From contig JBEBCD010000009.1 of assembly GCA_041158045.1 (NCBI GenBank), forward strand, positions 1 through 37,621: DNA of 37,621 bases, read 5' to 3'. Source of the stretch: CAXRBC01 sp041158045 (GTDB taxonomy: Bacteria; Actinomycetota; Acidimicrobiia; Acidimicrobiales; Ilumatobacteraceae). Under the pieces are notes generated by a model. The model was not told where the DNA came from. It worked only from the letters and a program-made list of their open reading frames with translations, and did not search any database. The translations under genes and the position numbers were made by a program. Numbering within the stretch: position 1 is the first letter of the stretch; each line of letters starts with the position of its first letter. This document shows positions 1-6,573 of this stretch, one piece after another.

Positions 1-1
1 G

Positions 2-328
2 CGGCTCTGCGACCTCGACGCCCTCGCGGGGCCGACCGAGTTCTTCACCGGCTCGGCGGCGGTCACGGCCGCGCGGTTCCCCATGAACGCCAACGTCGCG
101 ATGACGTCGGCGCTCGCGGGAGTCGGCCCGGACCGCACGCGCGTGGTGCTGGTGGCCGACCCCCGGGCGGGGACCAATCGCCACGAGCTCGTCGCCCGTG
201 GGGCCTTCGGCACGATGCGCGTGGAGCTCGAGAACCGGCCGCTGCCGGACAACCCGAGGTCGTCGATGCTCGCCGCGCTCGCGCTCGCGCGGCGGATCAA
301 CGGGCGGGTCGCGCCCTTCGCCGTCTGA
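2..328 (+). CDS. L-aspartate dehydrogenase, C-terminal part (gene cut by window start)
   Basis: The last 108 codons of a gene that begins before the window. The reading frame is open from base 2 to the TGA at 326-328. The segment FPMNANVAMTSALAG, then RTRVVLVADP, NRHELVARGAFG and ENRPLPDNPRSS follow the order seen in the C-terminal domain of aspartate dehydrogenase (NadX/AspDH). That family oxidises L-aspartate to iminoaspartate with NAD(P) and often feeds NAD synthesis. The N-terminal NAD-binding half lies outside the window, so activity and operon context cannot be judged. The next gene starts on the other strand after a gap of 7 nt, so the two genes are convergent. The family call is fairly firm; the biological role is inferred. 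Confidence 0.8.
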   Translation, partial: RLCDLDALAGPTEFFTGSAAVTAARFPMNANVAMTSALAGVGPDRTRVVLVADPRAGTNRHELVARGAFGTMRVELENRPLPDNPRSSMLAALALARRINGRVAPFAV

Positions 329-335
329 CGCCCGG

Positions 336-821
336 CTAGTTGCGGGCCGCGTACCCGAACGCGAGCGACGCCGCCACGCACAGCCACAGCTGATAGGGCA
401 GCAGCGCGAGCCCCGCCCACGTGCGGGCGCGCCACGCGACGACGACGAGCGGCACCGTGAGCGCCGCGGCACCCACGAGCGCCCAGCCCGACGCGACGAG
501 CGAGTGCGAGACGTAGAAGAGCCGCGCCCATGCGAGCGCGGCCGCGACGCTGCCCGCGAGGCAGCCGAGCCAGACGGCCCATGCGACGGCCGCGGCGCGT
601 CCGCCGCCGGGCGCGTGCGATGCGACCGCGACGCCCGCCGCGACGAGCGCGGCGAAGTTGTACGGCCAGACGATGCCGAACACCGCGTCGGGCGGCTGCC
701 ACCACGGGCGCACCAGGGAGCGGTACCAGCCCGGCTCGACGGAGACCCACCAGCCGGCGCCGACCGCGTAGACGACGACGAGCACCGCGGTCGCCGCGCC
801 GACGACGACGCGCGCGCTCAT
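336..821 (-). CDS. TspO/MBR family tryptophan-rich membrane protein
   Basis: A 161-residue integral membrane protein with about five hydrophobic segments. Residues about 31-55 carry the family signature: WYRSLVRPWWQPP followed by VFGIVWPYNF, rich in Trp and Pro. TspO proteins bind porphyrins and other hydrophobic ligands and are linked to oxidative-stress and tetrapyrrole responses; the physiological role in bacteria is unsettled. The ATG (819-821) overlaps the stop of the upstream monooxygenase gene by 4 nt (ATGA), so it is the last gene of a translationally coupled operon sqr - monooxygenase - tspO. That placement suggests co-expression with sulfide oxidation, which is an inference. The length is normal for the family. 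Confidence 0.85.
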   Translation of the reverse strand: MSARVVVGAATAVLVVVYAVGAGWWVSVEPGWYRSLVRPWWQPPDAVFGIVWPYNFAALVAAGVAVASHAPGGGRAAAVAWAVWLGCLAGSVAAALAWARLFYVSHSLVASGWALVGAAALTVPLVVVAWRARTWAGLALLPYQLWLCVAASLAFGYAARN

Positions 822-2305
822 GCCGGGACGTCGAAGACCATGACGCCGTCATCGACGGGGTCGCGGCGCAGCATGCGCCGGTCGCGCGCGTAGTCCTGCG
901 GGTTGAGCCACGGCGTGCGATCGCCCTGGCGCGGCAAGCGGTCGATGCCCCGGCGCACGTAGCCCGCGCTGAAGCCGTCGATCCATGGGCGCGGCGTCAT
1001 CCCGCGGTCGGCCTCGCGCAGGCGCGGGGTGCAACGGCGCGTGCCCGTCGCCGCCATGTGGCGGAGCAGGCGGCAGACGTAGCGGGCGACGAGGTCCGAG
1101 CGCAGGGTCCACGACGCATTGACGTACCCGAAGGTCGACGCCATGTTGGGCACGTCGGAGAACGCGAGACCCTTGTACGTCCAGGTGCGCGCGAAGTCGA
1201 CGGGCTCGCCGTCGACGACGAACTCGGCCTCGCCCGGCGTCACGAGGCGCAGCCCCGTCGCCGTGACGACGACGTCCGCGTCGAGGCGCGCCCCGGATGC
1301 GAGCACGATCCCGGCCTCGTCGAAGGTGGCGATCTCGTCGGTCACGACCTCCACCGCGCCGCGGCGCACCTCGGCGAAGAAGTCGCCGTTGGGCACGAGG
1401 CACAGCCGCTGGTCCCACGGGTCGTAGCGCGGCGTGAAGTGCCGGTCGACGTCGTGGCCCGGTCCGAGCGCCTCGCGCACCCCGTCGAGGAGGAGCCGAC
1501 GCACCTTGTCGGGCGCGGTGCGCGTGCGCCGATAGACGAACTGCTGCCGCCACACGTTCTTCGCCCGCGTGACGCGGTAGGCGAGCGCCGCGGGCAGCCA
1601 CCGCCGCAGCCAGTTGGCCAGACGGTCCACGTCGGGTCGCGCGACCATGTAGGTCGGCGAGCGCTGCAGCATCGTCACCCGGGCCGCGGTCCGCGCCATC
1701 GCGGGCACCAGCGTCACCGCGGTGGCACCCGAGCCGACGACGACCACGCGTCGTCCCGCCCAGTCGAGGTCCTCGGGCCACTCCTGCGGGTGCACGATCC
1801 GACCGCGGAAGCGCTCGCGCCCCGGGAACTCCGGCACGTGCCCCGCGCGGTACGAGTAGTAGCCCGCGCACATGAAGAGGTAGCCGCAGGCGTACGTCTC
1901 GGTCCCGCCGTCCCGTGCGCGCTCCGCGGTCACCGTCCACGTCGCCGTCGCGCTCGACCACTCGGCCCGCACGACGCGCAGGCCGTGGCGCACGTGCCGC
2001 GCGACGTCGTGCTCGGCGACCGTCTCGCGCAGGTACGCCATGATCGACGGCCCGTCGGCGATCGACTTCTCCGCGCGCCAGGGCTTGAACTCGTAGCCGA
2101 GCGTGTGCATGTCGGAGTCGGACCGCACCCCGGGGTAGCGGAAGAGGTCCCACGTGCCGCCGACGTCGTCGCGGGCCTCGAGGATGACGAACGAATGGTC
2201 CGGGCAGCGCCGCCGCAGGTGCACCGCGGCGCCGATCCCCGAGATGCCGGCGCCGACCACGAGGACGTCGACCCGCTCCGTCGCTGCGCGGGGTGCCGAC
2301 GCCAC
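818..2305 (-). CDS. EthA-like FAD-dependent Baeyer-Villiger monooxygenase
   Basis: About 495 residues. An N-terminal FAD site (VVGAGISGIGAAVHL, about residues 17-30) is followed by GGTWDLFRYPGVRSDSDM. The Baeyer-Villiger fingerprint F-x-G-x3-H-x3-W-P lies at about residues 166-177, and a second Rossmann motif, VVVVGSGATAV, starts near 187. Blocks such as HPQEWPEDLDW and PWDQRLCLVPNGDFF closely resemble mycobacterial EthA, which oxygenates ketones and also S-oxygenates thioamides using NADPH and O2. I chose GTG 2305; an in-frame GTG at 2320 is possible, and neither has a clear Shine-Dalgarno. It lies 32 nt after the sulfide:quinone oxidoreductase stop and overlaps tspO by 4 nt. A role on organosulfur substrates fits the context but is inference. 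Confidence 0.85.
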   Translation of the reverse strand: MASAPRAATERVDVLVVGAGISGIGAAVHLRRRCPDHSFVILEARDDVGGTWDLFRYPGVRSDSDMHTLGYEFKPWRAEKSIADGPSIMAYLRETVAEHDVARHVRHGLRVVRAEWSSATATWTVTAERARDGGTETYACGYLFMCAGYYSYRAGHVPEFPGRERFRGRIVHPQEWPEDLDWAGRRVVVVGSGATAVTLVPAMARTAARVTMLQRSPTYMVARPDVDRLANWLRRWLPAALAYRVTRAKNVWRQQFVYRRTRTAPDKVRRLLLDGVREALGPGHDVDRHFTPRYDPWDQRLCLVPNGDFFAEVRRGAVEVVTDEIATFDEAGIVLASGARLDADVVVTATGLRLVTPGEAEFVVDGEPVDFARTWTYKGLAFSDVPNMASTFGYVNASWTLRSDLVARYVCRLLRHMAATGTRRCTPRLREADRGMTPRPWIDGFSAGYVRRGIDRLPRQGDRTPWLNPQDYARDRRMLRRDPVDDGVMVFDVPA

Positions 2306-2337
2306 GGCACAGTCTCGCACCGGGGCGCGCGCGGGGT

Positions 2338-3570
2338 CTAGGCGCGTCCCCGCAGCATGAGCGACCAGTAGAGCCACGGCAGGAGCCAGCGCTTCACCAG
2401 CCACATGTCGCGGCGCTCGCGCGCCATGTCGATGAGGGGGAAGCTCGGCACGAGCCGCAGGTCGTAGTCGAACTCGGCGAGGACGCACGTGCCGCGCGAC
2501 GTGACGATCGGGCACGATCCGTAGCCGTCGTAGGCGGCGTCGAGCGCGTCGCCGCGGCGGGCCGCGAGCAGGTTGCGCACCAGGACCGGCGCCTGCTTGC
2601 GCACCGCGGCGCCCGTCTTGGCGTTGGGGGTGTCGGTGCAGTCGCCGAGCGCGAAGACCCGCGGCCATCGGCGGTGCCGGAGCGTCGCGCGGTCCACATC
2701 GACCCAGCCGCGCGGGTTCGCCGGGTCGGCGAACCCGGCCCCGCGCAGCCACGACGGCCCGGACTGCGGCGGGACGACGTGCGCGACGTCGAACTGCATC
2801 GTGCGCGTCGAGCCGTCGCGCACGTCGCGCAGCGTGGCCGTGCGGGCCGCCCCGTCGATCGCGACGAGCTCGGTCGAGAAGTGCACCCGGATGCCGTAGC
2901 GGGCGACCGCCCCCTCGAGGGCGCGGGCGAACGACGGGATGCCGAAGAGCGTCGTGCCGGGCAGGACGAGGTGGACGTCGATGTCGCCGAGCACGCCCTC
3001 GCGGCGCCAGTGGTCGCACGCGAGGTACGCGATCTTCTGCGGCGCGCCGCCGCACTTGATCGGGCCGGACGGGGCCGTGAAGAGCGCGGTGCCCCTGCGC
3101 AGTCCCCGCAGCGCGGTCCAGGTGCGCTCGGCGAGGTCGACGCGGTAGTTGCTCCCCACGGCGGGCGTCCCGAGCGCCTCGGGTAGCCCCGGGACCCCGT
3201 CCCAGTCGAGCTGGATGCCGGTCGCGAGCACGATCCACCCGGCGCGGATCGTGCGGCCGTCGTCGAGTGCGAGCACGCCCGCGGATGCGTCGCCGCCCGT
3301 GACCCTCGCGCGGATCCACTCGCACCCGCGGGGGATGACGCGGGCCTCGTCGCGGCGCGTCGCCTCCGCCCGCACGATGCCGCCCCCGACGAGGGTCCAC
3401 AGCGGCTGGTACCAGTGGTCGGCCGACGGCTCGACGATCGTCGCGCGGACGCCCGCCCTGCGCAGGCGGGCCGCCACGGTGATGCCGGCGCTGCCGCCCC
3501 CGACGACCACGACGTCGCGCTCGAGCGCGGCCCCGCCGTCCGCGCCGCGCGACGACCCGACCCCGCCCAC
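2338..3570 (-). CDS. sqr: Sulfide:quinone oxidoreductase, mitochondrial (SQOR) type
   Basis: A 410-residue flavoprotein that should oxidise sulfide to a persulfide or polysulfide and reduce the quinone pool at the inner face of the membrane. It has an N-terminal FAD motif, DVVVVGGGSAGITVAARL. The catalytic cysteine blocks match the SQOR type: GPIKCGGAPQKIAYL (Cys about 173) and YDGYGSCPIVTS (Cys about 353). FALGDCTDTPNAKTGAA gives the second flavin-contact motif. The C terminus LPWLYWSLMLRGRA, as in mitochondrial SQOR, would bind the membrane and quinone. The start is GTG 3570, 7 nt after a TACGCT box, so the mRNA is probably leaderless. First gene of a leftward operon with the EthA-like monooxygenase and tspO, divergent from a TauE/SafE exporter. 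No third-cysteine or Tat features were needed for the call. Confidence 0.88.
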   Translation of the reverse strand: MGGVGSSRGADGGAALERDVVVVGGGSAGITVAARLRRAGVRATIVEPSADHWYQPLWTLVGGGIVRAEATRRDEARVIPRGCEWIRARVTGGDASAGVLALDDGRTIRAGWIVLATGIQLDWDGVPGLPEALGTPAVGSNYRVDLAERTWTALRGLRRGTALFTAPSGPIKCGGAPQKIAYLACDHWRREGVLGDIDVHLVLPGTTLFGIPSFARALEGAVARYGIRVHFSTELVAIDGAARTATLRDVRDGSTRTMQFDVAHVVPPQSGPSWLRGAGFADPANPRGWVDVDRATLRHRRWPRVFALGDCTDTPNAKTGAAVRKQAPVLVRNLLAARRGDALDAAYDGYGSCPIVTSRGTCVLAEFDYDLRLVPSFPLIDMARERRDMWLVKRWLLPWLYWSLMLRGRA

Positions 3571-3577
3571 GACGACT

Positions 3578-3602
3578 AGCGTACGAAATATCCGTACATT
3601 TG
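3578..3602. promoter_or_regulatory. Divergent promoter and candidate GntR operator, region A
   Basis: Between the sqr and tauE-like starts. The minus strand has TACGCT (3583 to 3578) 7 nt before the sqr GTG, a typical leaderless -10. An imperfect palindrome, GTACGGATATTTCGTAC when read on the minus strand, covers 3581-3597. Its right end continues as TCCGTACATTT (3591-3601), the same 11 bases that precede the persulfide dioxygenase gene at 6563-6573. TACATT (3595-3600) could be the -10 of the rightward gene. The operator function is inferred. Confidence 0.5.
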
Positions 3603-3612
3603 GTGCGCGGAC

Positions 3613-4434
3613 GTGAATCCGCTCCTGCTCCTCTGCGCCGCCGCGCTCACCTCGGGCGTCGGCGCCCTCGGGGGCCTCGGCGGCGCGATCATGCTCGTGC
3701 CGCTGCTCGTCGTCGCCGGCGTGCCCGCGTCGGAGGCGGCCCCGCTCGGGCTGCTCTCCGTCGTCGCCGGTTCGTCGGCCGCGGCGCGACGCCAGATGCG
3801 CGAGCACACGACGAACCACCGGATCGGCGTCGTCACCGAGTCGGCCTCGACGCTCGGCGCGGTCCTCGGCGCGCTCGCCGCCGGGGCGATCTCGGAGACG
3901 GCGCTCACCTGGGTGCTCGCCGCCGTCGCGCTCGTCGCGGCGGTCGCGGGCGGTGCGCGCAAGGGCACGCGCTGGCAGCCCGACCCGGCGGCACGTCCCG
4001 AGGACGTGGGGGAGTGGGTCGGCACGATGCGGGGCGCGTACCGCCTCGACGGCGGCGTCGTGCCCTACGTGCCGCGACGCACCGGTCTCGGCCTCGCGGC
4101 GATCGGCCTCTCCGGCATCGTCACCGGCATCTCGGGCGTCGGCGGCGGCTTCATCAAGACGCCGGCCAAGAGCGAGATCATGCACGTGCCCGTCAAGGTC
4201 TCCTCGAGCACCACGACGTTCTCGATCGGCATCACCGCCGCGGCGGCGCTGCTCGTGATGATCGTCGAGGGCCGCCTCGACGTCGCCGACGGCGCGATGG
4301 TCGTGCTCGGGGCGCTGCTCGGCGGCGTGGTCGGCTCGTCCGTGCAGTCGCGCCTCTCACCGCCCGTCGTGCGGCGCATCATCTCGGTGCTGCTCCTCGT
4401 CGTCGCCGCGATCCTCGCGGGCAAGGTCCTATGA
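3613..4434 (+). CDS. TauE/SafE-family sulfite/organosulfur anion exporter
   Basis: A 273-residue membrane protein of the TSUP (TauE/SafE) family. It shows the family's two inverted halves, each with a glycine-rich first segment: GVGALGGLGGAIMLVPLL near residue 15 and GISGVGGGFIKTPA near residue 172. About seven to eight transmembrane segments are visible, with a hydrophilic linker at about 113-150. Members move sulfite, sulfoacetate or other sulfur anions across the membrane. Start GTG 3613 lies 12 nt after TACATT, and there is no strong Shine-Dalgarno. It is coupled by an ATGA overlap to a small membrane protein. Between sqr and the sulfite-forming enzymes, export of sulfite or sulfate, or relief of sulfite stress, is the likeliest job, but the substrate is inferred. 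Confidence 0.85.
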   Translation: MNPLLLLCAAALTSGVGALGGLGGAIMLVPLLVVAGVPASEAAPLGLLSVVAGSSAAARRQMREHTTNHRIGVVTESASTLGAVLGALAAGAISETALTWVLAAVALVAAVAGGARKGTRWQPDPAARPEDVGEWVGTMRGAYRLDGGVVPYVPRRTGLGLAAIGLSGIVTGISGVGGGFIKTPAKSEIMHVPVKVSSSTTTFSIGITAAAALLVMIVEGRLDVADGAMVVLGALLGGVVGSSVQSRLSPPVVRRIISVLLLVVAAILAGKVL

Positions 4435-4727
4435 CCGGCGCGCCGCGCGTCGATCCCGGCCAGGCCGTCGCCGAGGAGCGGCTCGGCGAGCGCATCGGCC
4501 GCGTGCTGGTCGTCGTCGCCGCGCTCGCGGTCGCGGGCCTCGTCGTCCCCGGGGCGCGCTGGCTCGACGGCGTCGCGATCGGCGTGCTCGTCGCGATCCC
4601 GCTCGTGCGCGTCGCGTGGCTCGCCGTGCGCTGGTGGGCGATCCGCGACCGGCGCTACGCGCTCGCCGCGGTCGTGCTGCTCGTGCTCGTCGCGATCGGG
4701 CCGCTCGTCGCGCTGCTCGCGGGCTAG
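4431..4727 (+). CDS. Small DUF1634-like membrane protein
   Basis: A 98-residue protein with a soluble N terminus of about 25 residues and three hydrophobic segments (about 25-45, 48-68 and 75-97). The middle and last segments carry IGVLVAIPLVRVAWLAV and RYALAAVVLLVLVAIGPL. This matches the look of DUF1634 proteins, which are repeatedly encoded next to TauE/SafE permeases; that association is recalled, not tested. The ATG at 4431 overlaps the exporter's TGA (ATGA), so translation is coupled and the two probably form one transport unit. Its TAG shares the tetranucleotide CTAG with the stop of the convergent GntR gene. Function unknown. Confidence 0.7.
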   Translation: MTGAPRVDPGQAVAEERLGERIGRVLVVVAALAVAGLVVPGARWLDGVAIGVLVAIPLVRVAWLAVRWWAIRDRRYALAAVVLLVLVAIGPLVALLAG

Positions 4728-5524
4728 GGCCGCCGGCGCGCCGGGCGCCCGCGCGAGGCCCGCACGGCCCCCTCGGGTGCGAAGCCCGAGTCGGCCGACC
4801 CGCCGGACCACGTCGCGGTGAAGGTCCAGGCGTCGCCGCGCACCACGGTGACGCGCCACTCGAGCGGGCCCCGCGCGTGCTCGGTGGAGCGCTGGATGAC
4901 GAACACGGGTGCGCGCGCACCGACGCCGAGCAGGCGCCGCTGCTCGGGGGTGGGCAGGCCCGGTCGGATCCGCTCCCAGCCGCGCATCGGCCGCACGCCC
5001 GCGAGCCGCTCGAGCTCGGCGTACACCGCCGTGTGGGTGAAGTCGACGTCGCGCAGCGGCCTCGCCACGCGCTCCGGCAGCCAGATGTCGTCGACGGCGA
5101 AGGGCGTGCCGTCCGCGCGCCGGAGGCGCCGCAGGTGCCACAGCGCGGCGTCGCCGCGCAGGCCCAGCCGGGCGGCGACGCGCGCGTCGCGCACGACGCC
5201 GGCGCCGAGGACGTCGCTGCGCTGCTCGTGGCCCTGGGCCTCGATGGAGCGAAAGAGGCTGTAGAGCGGACCGACCGCCTGCTCGAGCGAGAGGGGTCGC
5301 ACCCAGCTGCCGCGGCCGCGCTGGCGCGAGATCGCGCCCTCGCGCTGCAGGTGGCGCACCGCCTCGCGCGCGGTGTGGCGGCTCACCCGGTACGTCGTCG
5401 TGAGCTCGCGGTCGGACGGGAACCCCTCGGCGAACTCGCCGCGGTCCAGCCGGGCGCGCAGGTCGGAGAGCACCTGCTCCCAGAGCGGGGCGCGCCCCGC
5501 CCGCCGCACCGGGCGCCGCGTCAT
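4724..5524 (-). CDS. GntR-family regulator with UTRA effector domain (HutC type)
   Basis: A 266-residue repressor-type protein. The winged helix covers residues about 12-80: PLWEQVLSDLRARLDRGEF, the recognition region YRVSRHTAREAVRHLQREGAI and the wing RQRGRGSWV. The rest (about 95-240) fits the UTRA ligand-binding fold, for example WHLRRLRRADGTPFAVDDIWLP. HutC-type GntR proteins usually bind short palindromes as dimers and release them on effector binding. The ATG overlaps the stop of the second YeeE/YedE gene (ATGA), so the regulator is made with the transporters. It is the only DNA-binding protein in the island and is the candidate to bind the TCCGTACATTT boxes at 3591 and 6563. The effector is unknown; a sulfur metabolite is a guess. 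Confidence 0.88.
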   Translation of the reverse strand: MTRRPVRRAGRAPLWEQVLSDLRARLDRGEFAEGFPSDRELTTTYRVSRHTAREAVRHLQREGAISRQRGRGSWVRPLSLEQAVGPLYSLFRSIEAQGHEQRSDVLGAGVVRDARVAARLGLRGDAALWHLRRLRRADGTPFAVDDIWLPERVARPLRDVDFTHTAVYAELERLAGVRPMRGWERIRPGLPTPEQRRLLGVGARAPVFVIQRSTEHARGPLEWRVTVVRGDAWTFTATWSGGSADSGFAPEGAVRASRGRPARRRP

Positions 5525-6000
5525 CGCGCGGCGGCGACCACCTCGCGCTGCTCGCCGTCGCCGGCGGTCGGCGCCGTGCCCGTCGTGCGCGAGGTCTGCG
5601 CGTCGCGCAGCCCGAGCCCGACGAAGAGCCCGGCGACCGTCGCCGCCGCGAGGCCGGCGCCCGACGCGAGCATCACGAGGGCGGGCGCCGGGCAGGTGCC
5701 CGAGACGGCCCAGCCGACGCCGAAGAGCGCGCCGCCGACGACGTGGTGGCGCTGGATCCGCGAGCGCGAGAGCGCGAGCGGTCCACCGACGAGGGTGCGG
5801 GCCCGCGCGCGCTCGAGGACGAGCAGCAGCGGGAGCGAGGTGCCGATCGCCGCGCCCATGAGCAGGAACACGTCGATCTCCTCGAGGGAGAGCATCGCGT
5901 GGATCGTCGCGTACTCGTGCAGCCTCGCCGCCGCGAGGACGAGACCGAATCCGGCGCCGAAGACGAGGCCGGCGATCTTGCGGGTCGTGTCGGGTGCCAT
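5521..6000 (-). CDS. YeeE/YedE-family transporter, second half-size subunit
   Basis: A 159-residue membrane protein with about four hydrophobic segments. It carries FGVGWAVSGTCPAPALVM (Cys about 103), which resembles the second conserved cysteine motif of YeeE/YedE (TsuA) thiosulfate and sulfur transporters. In single-chain family members the two motif-bearing halves are fused (about 350 residues in all). Here the other half is the gene just upstream, separated by 4 nt. The C terminus (about 140-159) is hydrophilic. It is coupled to the GntR gene by an ATGA overlap. Taken together the pair probably forms one transporter for a reduced sulfur species; the exact substrate is inferred. Confidence 0.8.
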   Translation of the reverse strand: MAPDTTRKIAGLVFGAGFGLVLAAARLHEYATIHAMLSLEEIDVFLLMGAAIGTSLPLLLVLERARARTLVGGPLALSRSRIQRHHVVGGALFGVGWAVSGTCPAPALVMLASGAGLAAATVAGLFVGLGLRDAQTSRTTGTAPTAGDGEQREVVAAAR

Positions 6001-6004
6001 GGCG

Positions 6005-6493
6005 TCAGCCGATCGCGTTGATGACGGCGGTCGTCGCGACCGCGGTGGCCATGAAGGACATCATCGCCGCCCAGCTGGCGGGCGAGCGCTGCGCGGTGCC
6101 GCAGATGCCGTGCCCCGACGTGCAACCGCCGGCCATGCGCGCGCCGTAGCCCATCACGACGGCGCCGACGAAGACGACGACCGCGGCGACGGGCAGCGAC
6201 AGGCCGAACTCGCCGCTGCCCGAGCCCGTGAGGACCTCGTAGCCCGCGCGGGGATCGACGCCGATCCCCTGGAGCGAGACGCCCGCGAGGCCGCCGAGCG
6301 CGATGCCGACGAAGTACCAGGCGCGCCACGTGACCGCGCCCGGGACGCGGCGCACGGTGCGCGCGGTCTCGACGTACGCGCCGGTGGCGCCGAGCGGCTG
6401 GTTGACGACGAGGAAGAAGCCGACGACCAGCAGGCCGAGGGCGGGACCGGCGATCCACCAGGGGAGCCGGTCGGGGAGCACTGCGGCGATCAT
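6005..6493 (-). CDS. YeeE/YedE-family transporter, first half-size subunit
   Basis: A 162-residue membrane protein with about four hydrophobic segments and the motif ARMAGGCTSGHGICG (Cys about 124 and 131). This is the GCTSGHG signature of YeeE/YedE thiosulfate or sulfur transporters, where cysteines relay the substrate through the membrane. The ATG at 6493 is preferred over longer starts because GGAAGGAGG lies 5 nt upstream on the minus strand (6498-6506). It is the first gene of a leftward operon with the second transporter half and the GntR regulator. It is divergent from the persulfide dioxygenase gene and shares its control region. Confidence 0.85.
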   Translation of the reverse strand: MIAAVLPDRLPWWIAGPALGLLVVGFFLVVNQPLGATGAYVETARTVRRVPGAVTWRAWYFVGIALGGLAGVSLQGIGVDPRAGYEVLTGSGSGEFGLSLPVAAVVVFVGAVVMGYGARMAGGCTSGHGICGTAQRSPASWAAMMSFMATAVATTAVINAIG

Positions 6494-6497
6494 CACG

Positions 6498-6506
6498 CCT
6501 CCTTCC
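6498..6506 (-). promoter_or_regulatory. Strong ribosome binding site of the YeeE/YedE operon
   Basis: On the minus strand GGAAGGAGG ends 4 nt before the ATG at 6493. It is one of the strongest Shine-Dalgarno matches in the window and fixes the start, ruling out upstream in-frame starts to 6571. It contrasts with the neighbouring units, which look leaderless. Confidence 0.8.
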
Positions 6507-6540
6507 CGCACGAGGCGGGGCTCGATTGACAGCGAGGGCA

Positions 6541-6573
6541 CCGTACCATAGTGTGACCTTTGTCCGTACATTT
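6541..6573. promoter_or_regulatory. Divergent promoter and candidate GntR operator, region B
   Basis: CCGTACCAT (6541-6549) and CCGTACATT (6564-6572) are imperfect direct repeats 23 bp apart. The second is part of TCCGTACATTT, identical to the box at 3591-3601. TACCAT (6544-6549) is a fair -10 for the rightward gene, which would put the transcription start near 6556 and the second box between it and the ATG, a roadblock position. TATGGT on the minus strand (6550 to 6545) may serve the leftward operon. Promoter and operator roles are inferred. Confidence 0.5.

Noticed and set aside
6567..6572. TACATT as the -10 of the persulfide dioxygenase gene
   Set aside because: It ends 1 nt before the ATG, so transcription would begin inside the gene and remove the conserved N terminus. 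TACCAT at 6544 fits better.
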